DNA of 64,000 nucleotides from Bacteroidales bacterium (GCA_025210735.1 JAOARD010000023.1:1-64000); one strand, 5' to 3'. Positions 48,643 to 58,748 are shown, counted from the first letter of the stretch. Numbers and translations: made by a program. The notes: a model not told the origin generated them from the sequence alone.

Positions 48643-49338
48643 ATGAAAAAGCACGATTTTATATTCATTATTTTTGTAGCAGCACTATTTGCTCCATTCT
48701 TTTTATCATCAGACGTCCTTAGTTTTTATGAGGATTTTAACAAGGCGCACGGCATGGTAATGAGTTTTATCAAATTTGCTATTCTTGCTACAATGGGAGA
48801 GGTTATAGGCCTGAGAATGCGTACAGGAAAATATAACGCACCGGGCTTTGGTATTATACCACGCGCCATAGTTTGGGGATTTTTAGGACTTACAATAAAA
48901 CTTGCATTCGTAATATTTGCTACAGGAACACCTCAGTTCATAGAGTATTTAGGAGTTGAAGGCGCAATTAAAGATTTTAAAACACCAGGATTCAGCGGTA
49001 CAAAACTGCTTGTAGCATTTGCAATTAGTGCAAGTATGAACCTTATATATGCACCGGTTATGATGACTCTGCACAAGATTACCGATATGCATATTATGTC
49101 GAATGGTGGTACTATTGGTGGACTATTCAGAAAAATAGAGTTTAAAAAGCACTTTGTTAACCTTGACTGGTCAGTTCAGTGGAACTTTGTATTTAAGAAG
49201 ACTATCCCGTTTTTCTGGATACCTGCACATACATTCACATTTATGTTGCCACCAGATTACAGAGTGCTATTTGCTGCACTGTTAGGTATAGCATTAGGAG
49301 TTATTCTTTCGCTTGCTGCTTTGAAAAGTTCTAAATAA
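48643..49338 (+). CDS. Mpv17/PMP22-like membrane protein
   Basis: 231 residues with about five membrane helices. The C-terminal block WNFVFKKTIPFFWIPAHTFT...LPPDYRVLFAALLGIALGVILS resembles the Mpv17/PMP22 C-terminal signature (Trp, Pro, aromatic FxxPxxxR). Function in bacteria unknown. Its translation start is embedded in CAAATG and preceded by two tandem leader elements. The flavodoxin promoter lies inside its 3' end. Confidence 0.6.
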   Translation: MKKHDFIFIIFVAALFAPFFLSSDVLSFYEDFNKAHGMVMSFIKFAILATMGEVIGLRMRTGKYNAPGFGIIPRAIVWGFLGLTIKLAFVIFATGTPQFIEYLGVEGAIKDFKTPGFSGTKLLVAFAISASMNLIYAPVMMTLHKITDMHIMSNGGTIGGLFRKIEFKKHFVNLDWSVQWNFVFKKTIPFFWIPAHTFTFMLPPDYRVLFAALLGIALGVILSLAALKSSK

Positions 49339-49349
49339 TTGTATCTTTG
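49320..49349 (+). promoter_or_regulatory. promoter of the flavodoxin gene
   Basis: TTTG at 49320-49323, 18-base spacer, TATCTTTG at 49342-49349, overlapping the end of the preceding gene. The leader of about 105 bases contains a 21-codon ORF (49378-49443) of unknown meaning. Confidence 0.75.
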
Positions 49350-49461
49350 TTTAAGACAAAAAACGGAATTGAAGAGATGATCCTTTCACTTTTTGTTATG
49401 AATCTCGGAACTGAGCTTGTAAAAACCGGATTATCTCAATAGATCGAAAAATACTTAGAGA

Positions 49462-49989
49462 ATGAAGAAAATAGGAATATTCTACGGCCCTCTTGGCGGA
49501 AATACAGAGCATGTTGCAAAGGTTCTGCAGTCTATAATTGGCGAAGATAATGCTGATATAGTACCAATACGAGATAAAAAAGCATCGGATATTGATGCTT
49601 ATGAGAACGTGATTTTTGGTATGCCTACAATAGGTAAGGATACCTGGGATGCACAAAAACCGGATAATGGCTGGGATAATTTCAGACCTGAACTTGAGAA
49701 GATTGATTATAGCAACAAAACATTTGCTCTTTTTGGCTTAGGCGATGCAATATCGTACCCATACCACTTTGTTGATGCAATTGGTAATGTAGGTAAAAAG
49801 ATGATGAAATTTGGTGCAAAAATAATTGGTTATGTACCTGTTGATGAGTATGAATTTAAAGAGAGTAATGCTCTTACCGACGACGAAAAATTCTTTATTG
49901 GTCTGCCTGTTGATGAAGACTTTGAGCAGGACAAAACAGAAGAGAGACTAAAAAGATGGTACGATCAGCTTAAGAAAGAGTTTAAGTAA
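49462..49989 (+). CDS. fldA: flavodoxin, long-chain type
   Basis: 175 residues. The FMN-phosphate loop is IGIFYGPLGGNTEHVAK, where the usual Ser/Thr-rich loop reads GPLGGNT. The isoalloxazine loops include MPTIGKDTWDAQKPDNGWDN and FGLGDAISYPYHFVDA. Low-potential one-electron carrier that can replace ferredoxin, for example with the 2-oxoacid oxidoreductase. Strong terminator follows. Confidence 0.92.
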   Translation: MKKIGIFYGPLGGNTEHVAKVLQSIIGEDNADIVPIRDKKASDIDAYENVIFGMPTIGKDTWDAQKPDNGWDNFRPELEKIDYSNKTFALFGLGDAISYPYHFVDAIGNVGKKMMKFGAKIIGYVPVDEYEFKESNALTDDEKFFIGLPVDEDFEQDKTEERLKRWYDQLKKEFK

Positions 49990-50014
49990 TATTCTCTCAT
50001 ATATAAATGACTTT

Positions 50015-50040
50015 AAAAAACGCCGAAAGGCGTTTTTTTT
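50015..50040 (+). terminator. Rho-independent terminator after flavodoxin
   Basis: AACGCC-GAAA-GGCGTT stem with a GNRA-like tetraloop, A-run before and T-run after. Confidence 0.92.
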
Positions 50041-50093
50041 ATACCCTTACTTCTGCTAAAACAACTCTCTTTCTATTTCCTCTTATCTTTCCG

Positions 50094-50375
50094 TTTACAA
50101 AAACTGTTCAACCACTCATCTGTTAACAGGTACCATTCATTCAATTGCAAAAAATAGAGTAACAATAATCTATATTATTGTGAAATTATTAAGACACCAA
50201 CAGATTCTATTTCTCAGTATTAAGTCCAACAGATACAATTATTTATACTGAGATTACTATAATCTGTTATTTAAAATTATGCAGATGAAGCTGGCATGAG
50301 GAATAGCTCTTACAAATGTGAGAAGGTTCTTTCATGCAAGTTCCATCTGATAAGTGAAAAACAAATTTTAGACAG
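50094..50375 (+). repeat. adhesin-cassette upstream repeat, copy 1
   Basis: First of four related 282-285-base blocks (others start at 54043, 58819, 62277) directly upstream of the large secreted-protein genes. Shared parts in order: TTTACAAAAACTG, TCAATTGCAAAAAATAGAG, AATTATTAAGACACCAACAG, a hairpin AACAGATT (50199-50206)/AATCTGTT (50271-50278) with inner stem TCTCAGTAT/ATACTGAGA, and the leader element. No consensus promoter was found, so the block may use another sigma factor. Confidence 0.75.
50282..50349 (+). promoter_or_regulatory. start-codon-mimic leader element, LRR cassette 1
   Basis: 5' arm CAGATGAAGCTGGCATGA (50282) pairs over nearly all its length with TCATGCAAGTTCCATCTG (ends 50349); the apical hairpin is TCTTACA/TGTGAGA. 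The coding start 26 bases later is also CAGATGAAG (50373-50381), identical to the 5' arm. The 5' ATG opens a four-codon ORF (MKLA, stop TGA). Confidence 0.65.
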
Positions 50376-53300
50376 ATGAAGAAGATTTACATTTTGTCAT
50401 TGCTACTATTAATGAGTAGTATTGGCGTTTTTGCACAGGATGAGGTTATTAACATCCCGGATGCTAATTTTAAAAAGAGATTATTAAACCATAATCCGGT
50501 TATTGATACCAATGGTGATGGTGAGATACAGAAGAGTGAAGCGGAAGCTTTTAACGGGAGACTAAAATTAGATGACTACCCGGATTTTCCCGATAAAAAT
50601 GGAAGGATAAAAAAATTAGATCGGGAAGCTTTTATTAATAAAAAAAGTTTATCACCAGATGTTAAAGTATATGACCTGACAGGTATAGAGTATTTTATAA
50701 ATATTACTGAGCTAGATTGTTCTAACAATAAATTGACAAAATTAGACATCTCTAAGAATATAAAAATAACACTGTTGTTATGTTATGATAATGAGATATC
50801 AGAGATAGATATCTCTAAAAATATAAATCTGAAGGTATTGGTTTGTTCTAAAAATCAATTAACAGAATTAGATGTATCAAAAAACCTAAATTTGGAGGTA
50901 TTACACTGTGGTAACAATAAATTAACTCAGTTAGATGTCTCTAAGAACAAAATGTTAAAAGAGATGAACTTAAGAGGTCATTCACTTCATTATCCTTTAA
51001 ACAATTTAACGCAATTAGATATATCTAATAATATAAACTTGGTATCACTTAATTGCTCAAAAGGTGAATTAACAGAGTTAGATATTTCTAAAAACATTAA
51101 ACTAAAAGAGTTGTCTTGTTCAGAGAATCAATTAACAGTTTTAGATGTCTCTAAGAATACTAAACTGGAAGCGTTGTATTGTTCAGAAAATGAATTAACA
51201 GAATTAAATCTGTCTGAGAATACAAAACTGAAAAAGTTAGATTGTGCAGAGAATAAACTACAACAATTAGATGTTTCTGAGAATTTAAATTTAAAGGAGT
51301 TATGGTGTGGTTATGCCAGTAATTATAAATGGTTAGGTAACCTGTTAACACAACTAGATATATCTAAGAATATTAACCTGACAATATTGTATTGTTCAAA
51401 CAACCAATTAACACAACTGGATGTTTCAAAGAATATAAATCTGGAATATATATATTGTTCTAACAATCAATTGTCGCAATTAGATGTATCTAAAAATACT
51501 AAACTAAAACGTGTAGACTGTTCACGAAATGTAATAGACCTAAAAGGTTTATGGAGTATAAAGTCATCGTTATCTTCAGAGAGTGATTTAGTATATGAAA
51601 AACAGAACAACATATTCTCAATGATTTCTGTATCGGATGTTTATGAGGCAGACTACACTGAACAAGCCGTTATTAATGGTGAAAATACAGTGTTTAAATG
51701 GTATAATGTATCAGGGGAATTAGTAGACGATAATAGTATTATAGAACCTGTTGCAGGTATTACCGGGAAATTCCTTATTAAAAGCAAAGGTGCTTTCTAC
51801 TGTCAAATGAGTAATCCGGAATTTCCTGATCTTAAAATTAATACCAAACTAATATGTTTCTCATCATCAACAGAAGAGACTGTAGATATACCTGATGTTA
51901 TTTTAAAAGGATACTTACTTAAAGATAAAGCAATAAACACTAATCTTGATGGTGAAATACAGTTGAGTGAAGCGCATAATTATAAGAGTAAGATATGGGT
52001 ATTTAATAAAGGTATTAAAAGTTTAAAAGGGATAGAGAGCTTTGTTAATATAACAGAATTACATTGCCGTGGTAACTGGTTAAAAGAAATTGATGTATCA
52101 AAAAATACTAAATTAAAAACATTAATTTGTTCAAGTAATAAGTTTGAAGAGCTTGATGTATCAAAAAATACAGAACTAAAAAAGTTAGATTGTTACAATA
52201 ATCAATTAACTCAGCTTGATCTGTCTAATAATACTGAATTAACTGAGTTGAGTTGTGGTAGTAACAAATTAACACAACTTGATATATCAAAGAATATAGA
52301 ACTAAATGACTTGAATTGTGGTTATAATCAATTAACCGAGTTTGATGTGTCCAAAAACACTGATCTAAAAGAGTTGAGTTGTGGTAGTAACAAATTAACA
52401 CAACTTGATATATCAAAAAATACAAAACTAACATCACTGGTTTGTGATTATAATCAATTAACCGAGCTTGATGTTTCAAAAAATATTGAATTAACAGGTT
52501 TGAACTGTAGAGGTAACAGGTTAACTCATTTTGATGTTTCTAAAAACACAAAGCTAACAGGATTGTATTGTGGTTATAATAAGTTAACTGAGCTAGATGT
52601 ATCAAAAAACATTAAATTAACAAGTTTGAGTTTCGATGGCAACATCATAACGAAGATTGATATATCTAAGAATCCGGAATTGACTTATTTGGACTGTCAG
52701 CGTAATAAATTTAGCTTTACTGAATTATGGAATATAAAATCAAATTTATCTATTGACGCTCAGTTTGATTATGAACCACAAAATAAAATATTTAACAAAC
52801 AGAATCTAAAACAGAATGCTGTTATAGACTATAGCTTAGAACTAACTGTTAACGGTAAAACAACAAATTTTGTTTGGTATAATGCTATTAGTAACTCAGA
52901 AGTTGATGAAACATCTGTACAGAAAACAGAAGATGGTAAATTTAAATTTCTTAAATACGGGCAGTATTACTGTAAAATGACTAATGCCGAGTTTGAAGAT
53001 CTTGAATTACAAACAAACACTATTTATATTCTTAAAGATCAAACACTGACTTTTGATGTTCAAAAAACGGTATTTGTAAACGATAAAATCACCCTTAATG
53101 CAACAGTATCGTCTGGATTAGATATTACATATGAAATTGTATCAGGCAAGGCTACACTTGATGGTAATATTCTTACACCAACAGCAGAAGGAACATTAGT
53201 AATAAAAGCAGTTCAGGCTGGTAATTACGAATATGAACCTGTAGAGAAAGAGGTGACAATTCAGGTAACAAAACGTGATCAGACAATCACATTTGATGTA

Positions 53301-53771
53301 AAAGAGACGGCCAAATTGAATGAAAAAATCACTCTGGCTGCAATAGCATCGTCTAATCTTGATGTAACATATGAGGTAGTTTCAGGTAATGCAACACTTG
53401 ATGGCAGTACTGTAACATTTACAGAGGCTGGTAAGGTTCAGATAAAAGCAATACAGGCTGGGAATAAAGAGTATAAGGCAGTAGATAAAACAGTAACAAT
53501 TACTGTAACAAAAAGTACAGCAATAGATAATTTATCTGCAATTGGAGCCAAAATATACCCTAACCCTGTAACAGATATACTTAATATTGAATTACCAACA
53601 ACTGGTAGTTACAGAGTAACAGTATTTAATTCAATAGGTGATATTGTAACACAAAAAACAATACAGTCAGTAAATACAGCAATTGATATGTCGGCATACA
53701 ACAGCGGTATATACATAATAAAAGTTACAACAGATAACAGAAGTTATACAGGTAAAATAGTTAAGAGATAA
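50376..53771 (+). CDS. T9SS-secreted leucine-rich-repeat protein, cassette 1
   Basis: 1131 residues. Signal peptide 1-21; an EF-hand-like segment (IPDANFKKRL...DTNGDGEIQKSEA, about 24-60); a first LRR array of 21-residue repeats (LDVSKNTKLKELSCSENQLT type, each with a Cys, to about 395); an Ig-like linker (FKWYNVSGELVDDNS); a second EF-like segment near 503; a second LRR array to about 790; two bacterial Ig-like repeats (about 887-1045); and a T9SS type A sorting domain (about 1047-1131, with AKIYPNPVTDILNIELP and YNSGIYIIKV). Probably exported by the T9SS, surface-attached or released, and an adhesin or binding protein; the ligand is unknown. Confidence 0.88.
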   Translation: MKKIYILSLLLLMSSIGVFAQDEVINIPDANFKKRLLNHNPVIDTNGDGEIQKSEAEAFNGRLKLDDYPDFPDKNGRIKKLDREAFINKKSLSPDVKVYDLTGIEYFINITELDCSNNKLTKLDISKNIKITLLLCYDNEISEIDISKNINLKVLVCSKNQLTELDVSKNLNLEVLHCGNNKLTQLDVSKNKMLKEMNLRGHSLHYPLNNLTQLDISNNINLVSLNCSKGELTELDISKNIKLKELSCSENQLTVLDVSKNTKLEALYCSENELTELNLSENTKLKKLDCAENKLQQLDVSENLNLKELWCGYASNYKWLGNLLTQLDISKNINLTILYCSNNQLTQLDVSKNINLEYIYCSNNQLSQLDVSKNTKLKRVDCSRNVIDLKGLWSIKSSLSSESDLVYEKQNNIFSMISVSDVYEADYTEQAVINGENTVFKWYNVSGELVDDNSIIEPVAGITGKFLIKSKGAFYCQMSNPEFPDLKINTKLICFSSSTEETVDIPDVILKGYLLKDKAINTNLDGEIQLSEAHNYKSKIWVFNKGIKSLKGIESFVNITELHCRGNWLKEIDVSKNTKLKTLICSSNKFEELDVSKNTELKKLDCYNNQLTQLDLSNNTELTELSCGSNKLTQLDISKNIELNDLNCGYNQLTEFDVSKNTDLKELSCGSNKLTQLDISKNTKLTSLVCDYNQLTELDVSKNIELTGLNCRGNRLTHFDVSKNTKLTGLYCGYNKLTELDVSKNIKLTSLSFDGNIITKIDISKNPELTYLDCQRNKFSFTELWNIKSNLSIDAQFDYEPQNKIFNKQNLKQNAVIDYSLELTVNGKTTNFVWYNAISNSEVDETSVQKTEDGKFKFLKYGQYYCKMTNAEFEDLELQTNTIYILKDQTLTFDVQKTVFVNDKITLNATVSSGLDITYEIVSGKATLDGNILTPTAEGTLVIKAVQAGNYEYEPVEKEVTIQVTKRDQTITFDVKETAKLNEKITLAAIASSNLDVTYEVVSGNATLDGSTVTFTEAGKVQIKAIQAGNKEYKAVDKTVTITVTKSTAIDNLSAIGAKIYPNPVTDILNIELPTTGSYRVTVFNSIGDIVTQKTIQSVNTAIDMSAYNSGIYIIKVTTDNRSYTGKIVKR

Positions 53772-54042
53772 TCAACACGTTTATATATAGGTTTAATTAG
53801 TGGCGATTAAACATTGTACCTAAAGGGCTGTCCGAACAGGACAGCCCTTTATCATAAGCTTCAGGATAATCACCTATCGTGAACCTCAGAGCATGTTCTT
53901 AGGCTTGACAGTAAATAGGTTTCTGATAATATTTGTTAGATCAAATTTTTGAATTTGATCAGGATGATATAACAGTATAAAACCTCATTCAAGAATCCAC
54001 AACTTTTAGTTTCTCACTCTTCTTTTTCATTTGCTTCTTCCG
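53772..54042. other. spacer after LRR cassette 1: terminator and palindromes
   Basis: Contains a terminator (AAAGGGCTGTCC/GGACAGCCCTTT, 53822-53850), a degenerate copy of the palindromic repeat seen after the next two genes (53881-53905), and a 9-bp inverted repeat GATCAAATT/AATTTGATC (53939-53960). No gene seen. Confidence 0.7.
53822..53853 (+). terminator. Rho-independent terminator, LRR cassette 1
   Basis: Perfect 12-bp stem AAAGGGCTGTCC/GGACAGCCCTTT with loop GAACA; the same core stem (GGGCTGT) closes the next two cassettes. Confidence 0.8.
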
Positions 54043-54325
54043 TTTACAAAAACTGCTCAGCCACTCATTGGCCTGAAGCAGCCGTTCATTTAATTGCAAA
54101 AAATAGAGTAACAATAATCTATAATATTGTGAAATTATTAAGACACCAACAGATTCTATTTCTCAGTATAAAACCAACAGATACAATTATATGTATTGAG
54201 ATTGTTACAATCTGTTATTTAAAATTATGCAGATGAAGCTGGCATAGGGAATAGCTCTTACAAATGTGAGAAAGATTCTTTTATGCAAGTTCCATCTGTT
54301 AAATGAAAAATAAATTTATAAACAG
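54043..54325 (+). repeat. adhesin-cassette upstream repeat, copy 2
   Basis: 283 bases, same block as 50094-50375 and very similar throughout. The hairpin AACAGATT/AATCTGTT spans 54148-54216; the leader element closes the block. An extra CTGCT/AGCAG pairing appears near its 5' end (about 54053-54080), shared with copy 3. Confidence 0.75.
54230..54298 (+). promoter_or_regulatory. start-codon-mimic leader element, LRR cassette 2
   Basis: 5' arm CAGATGAAGCTGGCATA pairs with TATGCAAGTTCCATCTG; the GCATA/TATGC pair replaces GCATG/CATGC of copy 1, a compensating change. The 3' arm continues as CATCTGTT, giving eight pairs with AACAGATG at the coding start 27 bases later. The 5' ATG ORF is MKLA with stop TAG. 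Confidence 0.65.
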
Positions 54326-57300
54326 ATGAAGAAGATTTACATTTTATCAGTACTACTGCTATTAAGTAGTATTGGCGTTTTAGCACAGGATGAGGTTGTA
54401 AACATCCCTGATGCAAGATTTAAACAGACGTTACTAAACCATGATCCGGTTATTGATACCAATAAGGATGGTGAGATACAGAAAAGTGAAGCGGAAGCTT
54501 TTACCGGGAAACTGGATTTAAAGAATAAGGCGATACCGAATCTGAAAGGAATAGAGTATTTTGTTAATATAACAGAGTTAGATTGTTCTAATAGAAATGT
54601 TTTTCATAGTAAAGTAACACAATTAGATATCTCTAAAAACATTAATTTAATAACATTGAACTGCTCATATAATGAGTTAACAGAACTAATTCTGCCTAAC
54701 AGTACAAAATTAGAAAATTTATATTGCACATATAATAAACTGTTTGCATTAGATGTTTCTGGTAATAGCGGACTAAAAAAAATATTTTGTGCAAATAATA
54801 AGATTAAGAATTTAAATATACCTCAGAATAACTCTATAGTTGAATTAGAATGCAGTAATAATGCCTTGTCAGATTTAGATGTTAAGCATATTAAAGGCTT
54901 AGAGGTTCTGAAATGTGATAAAAACATCTTAACAGATATTGATGTAAATGAGAATACTCAACTAACATTATTTAACTGCTCCTCAAACCTGCTAAAATCT
55001 ATAGATATTAGTAAGAATGCTAAGCTGGAGTCTTTCTCTTGTTCAAATAACATTATAAGTGTATTAGATGCGTCAGGTAATCTGAAACTAACTACTATTA
55101 ACTGTAACAGAAATGTAATTAGTAAACTAAATCTTACTAATAATACACTGTTAGAAGAGTTATATTGTGCAGGTAATGAGATAACAGATATAAAGCTTGC
55201 AGAAGCTAAAACGTTTAACAAAATAATATGTTCCGGAAACAAACTGAAACCTTCTCAATGCTTTACAGTTATAAATAAAATGAAAGATTCAGGTGTTTAC
55301 AACTATAGCCCTCAAGAGAACCTCTTTAGTGAGATTAATAATAATAAACCTTTTACTGTAGACTATTCATCAGAGATAAGAATAGGTGATAAAGATTCAG
55401 AATTTAAGTGGTTTAATAGGTTTGATAAAGAGGTAGATAATACCGAAATTATAATGCCAATAGATGGACAATCAGGTAAGTTTGAAATAAAAACAGTAGG
55501 AGTATACTATTGTAAAATTAGTAACCCTGCATTAAAAGGAGAGTTTGTAACCAATTCAGTAAACCTTAATATTAATGAAAAGACGCTAAATATTCCTGAC
55601 TTTAAATTTAAGAGTGCACTGTTGGATATAGAAAAATTGAATACTAATGGTGATAATGAAATTCAGTTGAGCGAAGCTAAAGTATTTAGCGGAATGCTGG
55701 ATATTAGATGGATTGGAATAAATGATTTGTCAGGTATTGAGTATTTTGAGAATCTGGATAGTTTGAGTTGTTCAAGCAATAGAATTATCAATTTAGATTT
55801 AACAAAGAACAAAAAGCTTATATACTTAGATATTTCGAGAAGTGAGCTATCTAACCTTGATAATATACCAAAATCTCAATTGAGATATTTTAATTGTAAT
55901 GAGAATCATACTTTAGAAAAGATAAATCTTTCTGAATTTACTAATCTTAAAGAATTATTATGCTCCAGATGTAATTTAACAAGTTTAGATTTGTCAGTAG
56001 TTCCTGATTTAGAGTTGTTGTATTGTTCTCATAATAATATTAATGAGTTAGATATTTCTGGTTTAACAAAATTGAAAAAGTTGGACTGTTATGATAACAA
56101 ATTGAGTGTATTAGATGTATCAAAAAACAGCTTATTGGAAACATTATCTTGTTCTCGTAATAGTTTAAATAGTTTAGATGTATCAAAGAACAATTTATTG
56201 GAAACATTATCTTGTTCTCATAATAATATAAAGAGTTTAGATATCTCTAAAAACAGTAAGGTTAAAAAACTATATATTTACGTCAATCCTATCTCTGAAC
56301 TGTTAATATGCGATAAGCCATTATACACAGAAGTTTATTGTGGCAGTACAAAACTGAACCTTATAGATATTTGGAACATAAAGAAGAAATTACCTGAAGA
56401 TTGTAAATTAGGATACAGTACAGAGAGTTATAAAGAGTATAAAATTTATCAATATCGCTCTGAACCCGAATTATTTGAAGTAGATTATTCTGATCAGGCA
56501 GTAATAAACGGAAAGAATACAGAGTATAAATGGTATAGTTTATCAAAATCAGGGGTAATAACTGATAATAGTATAATAGAGCAGGTGCAGGATAGTCCGG
56601 GTAAGTTTATTATAAAGGCAACAGGTGCATATTACTGTAAATTAACAAATTCAGAAATACCTGATTTCTCACTTACTACTAATGTGGTTGGTATATATAC
56701 AGATAGTGATATTGTAAATATTCCCGATGTTGTATTCAAATCTTACCTTGTAAATAATAAGGATATTAACACAAACAGAGATACTGAGATACAGTTAAGT
56801 GAGGCTAAAAATTATACTGGCGGTATATATCTGTCTTACCATTATGATGTTGAAGATATGACCGGAATAGAGTCTTTTACAAATTTAACTACACTGTTTA
56901 TATCAAGAAAGAATCTTAAAATGGTAGATCTATCTGAGAATATTGGTTTATTAAATCTAAGTTTAAGAGATAATGGATTAACAAAAATTTCTTTATCTAA
57001 GAATGTTAATTTATTAGAGCTGGATTTAAGCAACAATAGTTTAATAGAAATTGATTTATCTAAAAATATTAATTTAAAAGAGTTAGATTTAAGTGGTAAT
57101 ATATTAACTAAAATTGATGTATCTAATCAGTTACAGTTAGAGGAGTTGAACTGTCATGGTAATGAAATAGAGAACCTTGATATTAGTTTAAATGTAAAGT
57201 TAAAAAAACTTTCATGTGCTAGGAATAAACTAAATAGTTTAGATCTCTCTAATAACCCGGATTTAAGATCATTAGGATGTCAATATAATAATCTGACAAC

Positions 57301-58657
57301 TTTAGATTTATCAAAGAATGAGAAAATTGAAGATTTATATTGCAGTTCAAATAATTTATCAAACCTTGATGTTTCTGCCTTAAAATCTATTACTCAACTT
57401 AGTTGTTCTGATAATGAATTAACTGAACTTGATTTATCTAACAATACAAAGCTGAATACTCTAAGTTGTTCTAATAATAATCTAACCAAGTTAGATCTGT
57501 CTGATCTATACTCAATAGGTGAAGTAAATTGCGATAATAATAGTTTAACATATCTGAATATAGAGAAGACAAATCACTGTAGATTGTCATGTTCAGAAAA
57601 CCGTTTAACATTATCTGATTTACAAAGAATAAAACGTTTAAATTCTCCATATAGATTTTCATATATTTCAAATAAAAAAGCATATGAACCTGTTAATGGT
57701 GGGATTAACTACCAAATAGACTATACTGCCGATGCTATTATAGATGGTAACAGAACTAAGTTTGTTTGGTGTAATGCTGAAAATGGTACCTCTGTTGGTA
57801 ATGATGCTGTTCAGGAAGTAGGTAATGGTAAATTCAAATTTAAAAAGTTTGGAGATTATTACTGTTTAATGTCTAATGAATCAATGCAAGTAAGAACCAA
57901 TATTGTTAGTATTGAAGGAAAAGAGCAAACCTTGAATTTTGATCCTGCAGCAACAGCCAAGATAAACGATAAAATTACACTAGAAGCAACAACAACATCA
58001 AATCTGCATGTAACATATCAGATTGTTTCCGGTGAGGCTACACTTGATGGTAATATACTTACACCAACAGCAGAAGGAACGTTAGTAGTAAAAGCAATTC
58101 AGTCTGGTAACAACGAATATGAACCTATTGAGAAAACGGCAACTATTCAAGTAAGCAAGAGAGAACAGACAATAACCTTTGATGTAAAAGAGACAGTAAA
58201 AGTAAACGATAAAATCACTTTGGCTGCAACACCATCATCTGGTCTGGATGTATCATATGAGATAGTTTCAGGCGACGCAACACTTGAAGCAAATACAGTA
58301 ACATTTACAGAGGCTGGTAAGGTTCAGATAAAAGCAAAACAAGCAGGTAATAATGAATATAAGGCAGTTGAGAAGGTAGTAACAATTACTGTAACAAAAA
58401 GTACTGCAATAGACAATCTGTCGGTTATAGGAGCTAAAATATACCCTAACCCTGTAACAGATATACTGAATATTGAATTACCGGAAACAGACAGATACAC
58501 AGTAACAGTATTTAATTCAACAGGCGATATTGTAACACAAAAAAGAGCATCGTCAGTAAATACAGCAATTGATATGTCTGTATACAACAGCGGTATATAC
58601 ATAATAAAAGTTACAACAGGTAACAGAAGTTATACAGGTAAAATAATTAAACAATAG
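54326..58657 (+). CDS. T9SS-secreted leucine-rich-repeat protein, cassette 2
   Basis: 1443 residues. Signal peptide 1-21 nearly identical to cassettes 1 and 3. Three modules, each an EF-hand-like segment plus LRR array plus Ig-like linker, begin near residues 24 (DTNKDGEIQKSEA), 421 (NTNGDNEIQLSEA) and 796 (NTNRDTEIQLSEA). Repeats are 21 residues (LDVSKNSLLETLSCSRNSLN type) and more diverged than in cassette 1. Two Ig-like repeats (about 1199-1355) and a T9SS type A sorting domain (about 1359-1443) end the protein. Same inferred role as cassette 1. Confidence 0.88.
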   Translation: MKKIYILSVLLLLSSIGVLAQDEVVNIPDARFKQTLLNHDPVIDTNKDGEIQKSEAEAFTGKLDLKNKAIPNLKGIEYFVNITELDCSNRNVFHSKVTQLDISKNINLITLNCSYNELTELILPNSTKLENLYCTYNKLFALDVSGNSGLKKIFCANNKIKNLNIPQNNSIVELECSNNALSDLDVKHIKGLEVLKCDKNILTDIDVNENTQLTLFNCSSNLLKSIDISKNAKLESFSCSNNIISVLDASGNLKLTTINCNRNVISKLNLTNNTLLEELYCAGNEITDIKLAEAKTFNKIICSGNKLKPSQCFTVINKMKDSGVYNYSPQENLFSEINNNKPFTVDYSSEIRIGDKDSEFKWFNRFDKEVDNTEIIMPIDGQSGKFEIKTVGVYYCKISNPALKGEFVTNSVNLNINEKTLNIPDFKFKSALLDIEKLNTNGDNEIQLSEAKVFSGMLDIRWIGINDLSGIEYFENLDSLSCSSNRIINLDLTKNKKLIYLDISRSELSNLDNIPKSQLRYFNCNENHTLEKINLSEFTNLKELLCSRCNLTSLDLSVVPDLELLYCSHNNINELDISGLTKLKKLDCYDNKLSVLDVSKNSLLETLSCSRNSLNSLDVSKNNLLETLSCSHNNIKSLDISKNSKVKKLYIYVNPISELLICDKPLYTEVYCGSTKLNLIDIWNIKKKLPEDCKLGYSTESYKEYKIYQYRSEPELFEVDYSDQAVINGKNTEYKWYSLSKSGVITDNSIIEQVQDSPGKFIIKATGAYYCKLTNSEIPDFSLTTNVVGIYTDSDIVNIPDVVFKSYLVNNKDINTNRDTEIQLSEAKNYTGGIYLSYHYDVEDMTGIESFTNLTTLFISRKNLKMVDLSENIGLLNLSLRDNGLTKISLSKNVNLLELDLSNNSLIEIDLSKNINLKELDLSGNILTKIDVSNQLQLEELNCHGNEIENLDISLNVKLKKLSCARNKLNSLDLSNNPDLRSLGCQYNNLTTLDLSKNEKIEDLYCSSNNLSNLDVSALKSITQLSCSDNELTELDLSNNTKLNTLSCSNNNLTKLDLSDLYSIGEVNCDNNSLTYLNIEKTNHCRLSCSENRLTLSDLQRIKRLNSPYRFSYISNKKAYEPVNGGINYQIDYTADAIIDGNRTKFVWCNAENGTSVGNDAVQEVGNGKFKFKKFGDYYCLMSNESMQVRTNIVSIEGKEQTLNFDPAATAKINDKITLEATTTSNLHVTYQIVSGEATLDGNILTPTAEGTLVVKAIQSGNNEYEPIEKTATIQVSKREQTITFDVKETVKVNDKITLAATPSSGLDVSYEIVSGDATLEANTVTFTEAGKVQIKAKQAGNNEYKAVEKVVTITVTKSTAIDNLSVIGAKIYPNPVTDILNIELPETDRYTVTVFNSTGDIVTQKRASSVNTAIDMSVYNSGIYIIKVTTGNRSYTGKIIKQ

Positions 58658-58691
58658 TCAATACAATTATTGCTATAATAAGTATAAACAG

Positions 58692-58720
58692 GGGCTGTTC
58701 TAATTAGGACAGCCCTTTAT
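58692..58720 (+). terminator. terminator, LRR cassette 2
   Basis: GGGCTGTTC pairs with GGACAGCCC (one T:G pair) around TAATTA; TTTAT follows. Confidence 0.75.
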
Positions 58721-58724
58721 CGTG

Positions 58725-58748
58725 AGCCTCAGGGCATGCCCTGAGGCT
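58725..58748. repeat. 24-base palindromic repeat, copy 1
   Basis: Perfect palindrome with half-site AGCCTCAGGGCA. The copy at 62205 has half-site AGCCTCAGAGCA, so both arms changed together; a decayed copy lies at 53881-53905. Confidence 0.7.

Noticed and set aside
49378..49443. 21-codon ORF in the flavodoxin leader as a real gene
   Set aside because: No conserved feature or clear initiation signal could be seen; kept only as a remark.
50282..50378. Leader elements considered as hammerhead ribozymes or c-di-GMP riboswitches
   Set aside because: The CTGAT...GAAA resemblance after the 3' arm lacks the CUGAUGA core and cleavage site, and no GEMM-type conserved loops are present.
50700..52700. 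Regular repeats of about 63 bases, superficially like a CRISPR or satellite array
   Set aside because: They are in one open frame and encode 21-residue LRR units with a fixed Leu/Asn/Cys pattern; no constant repeat with variable spacers exists.
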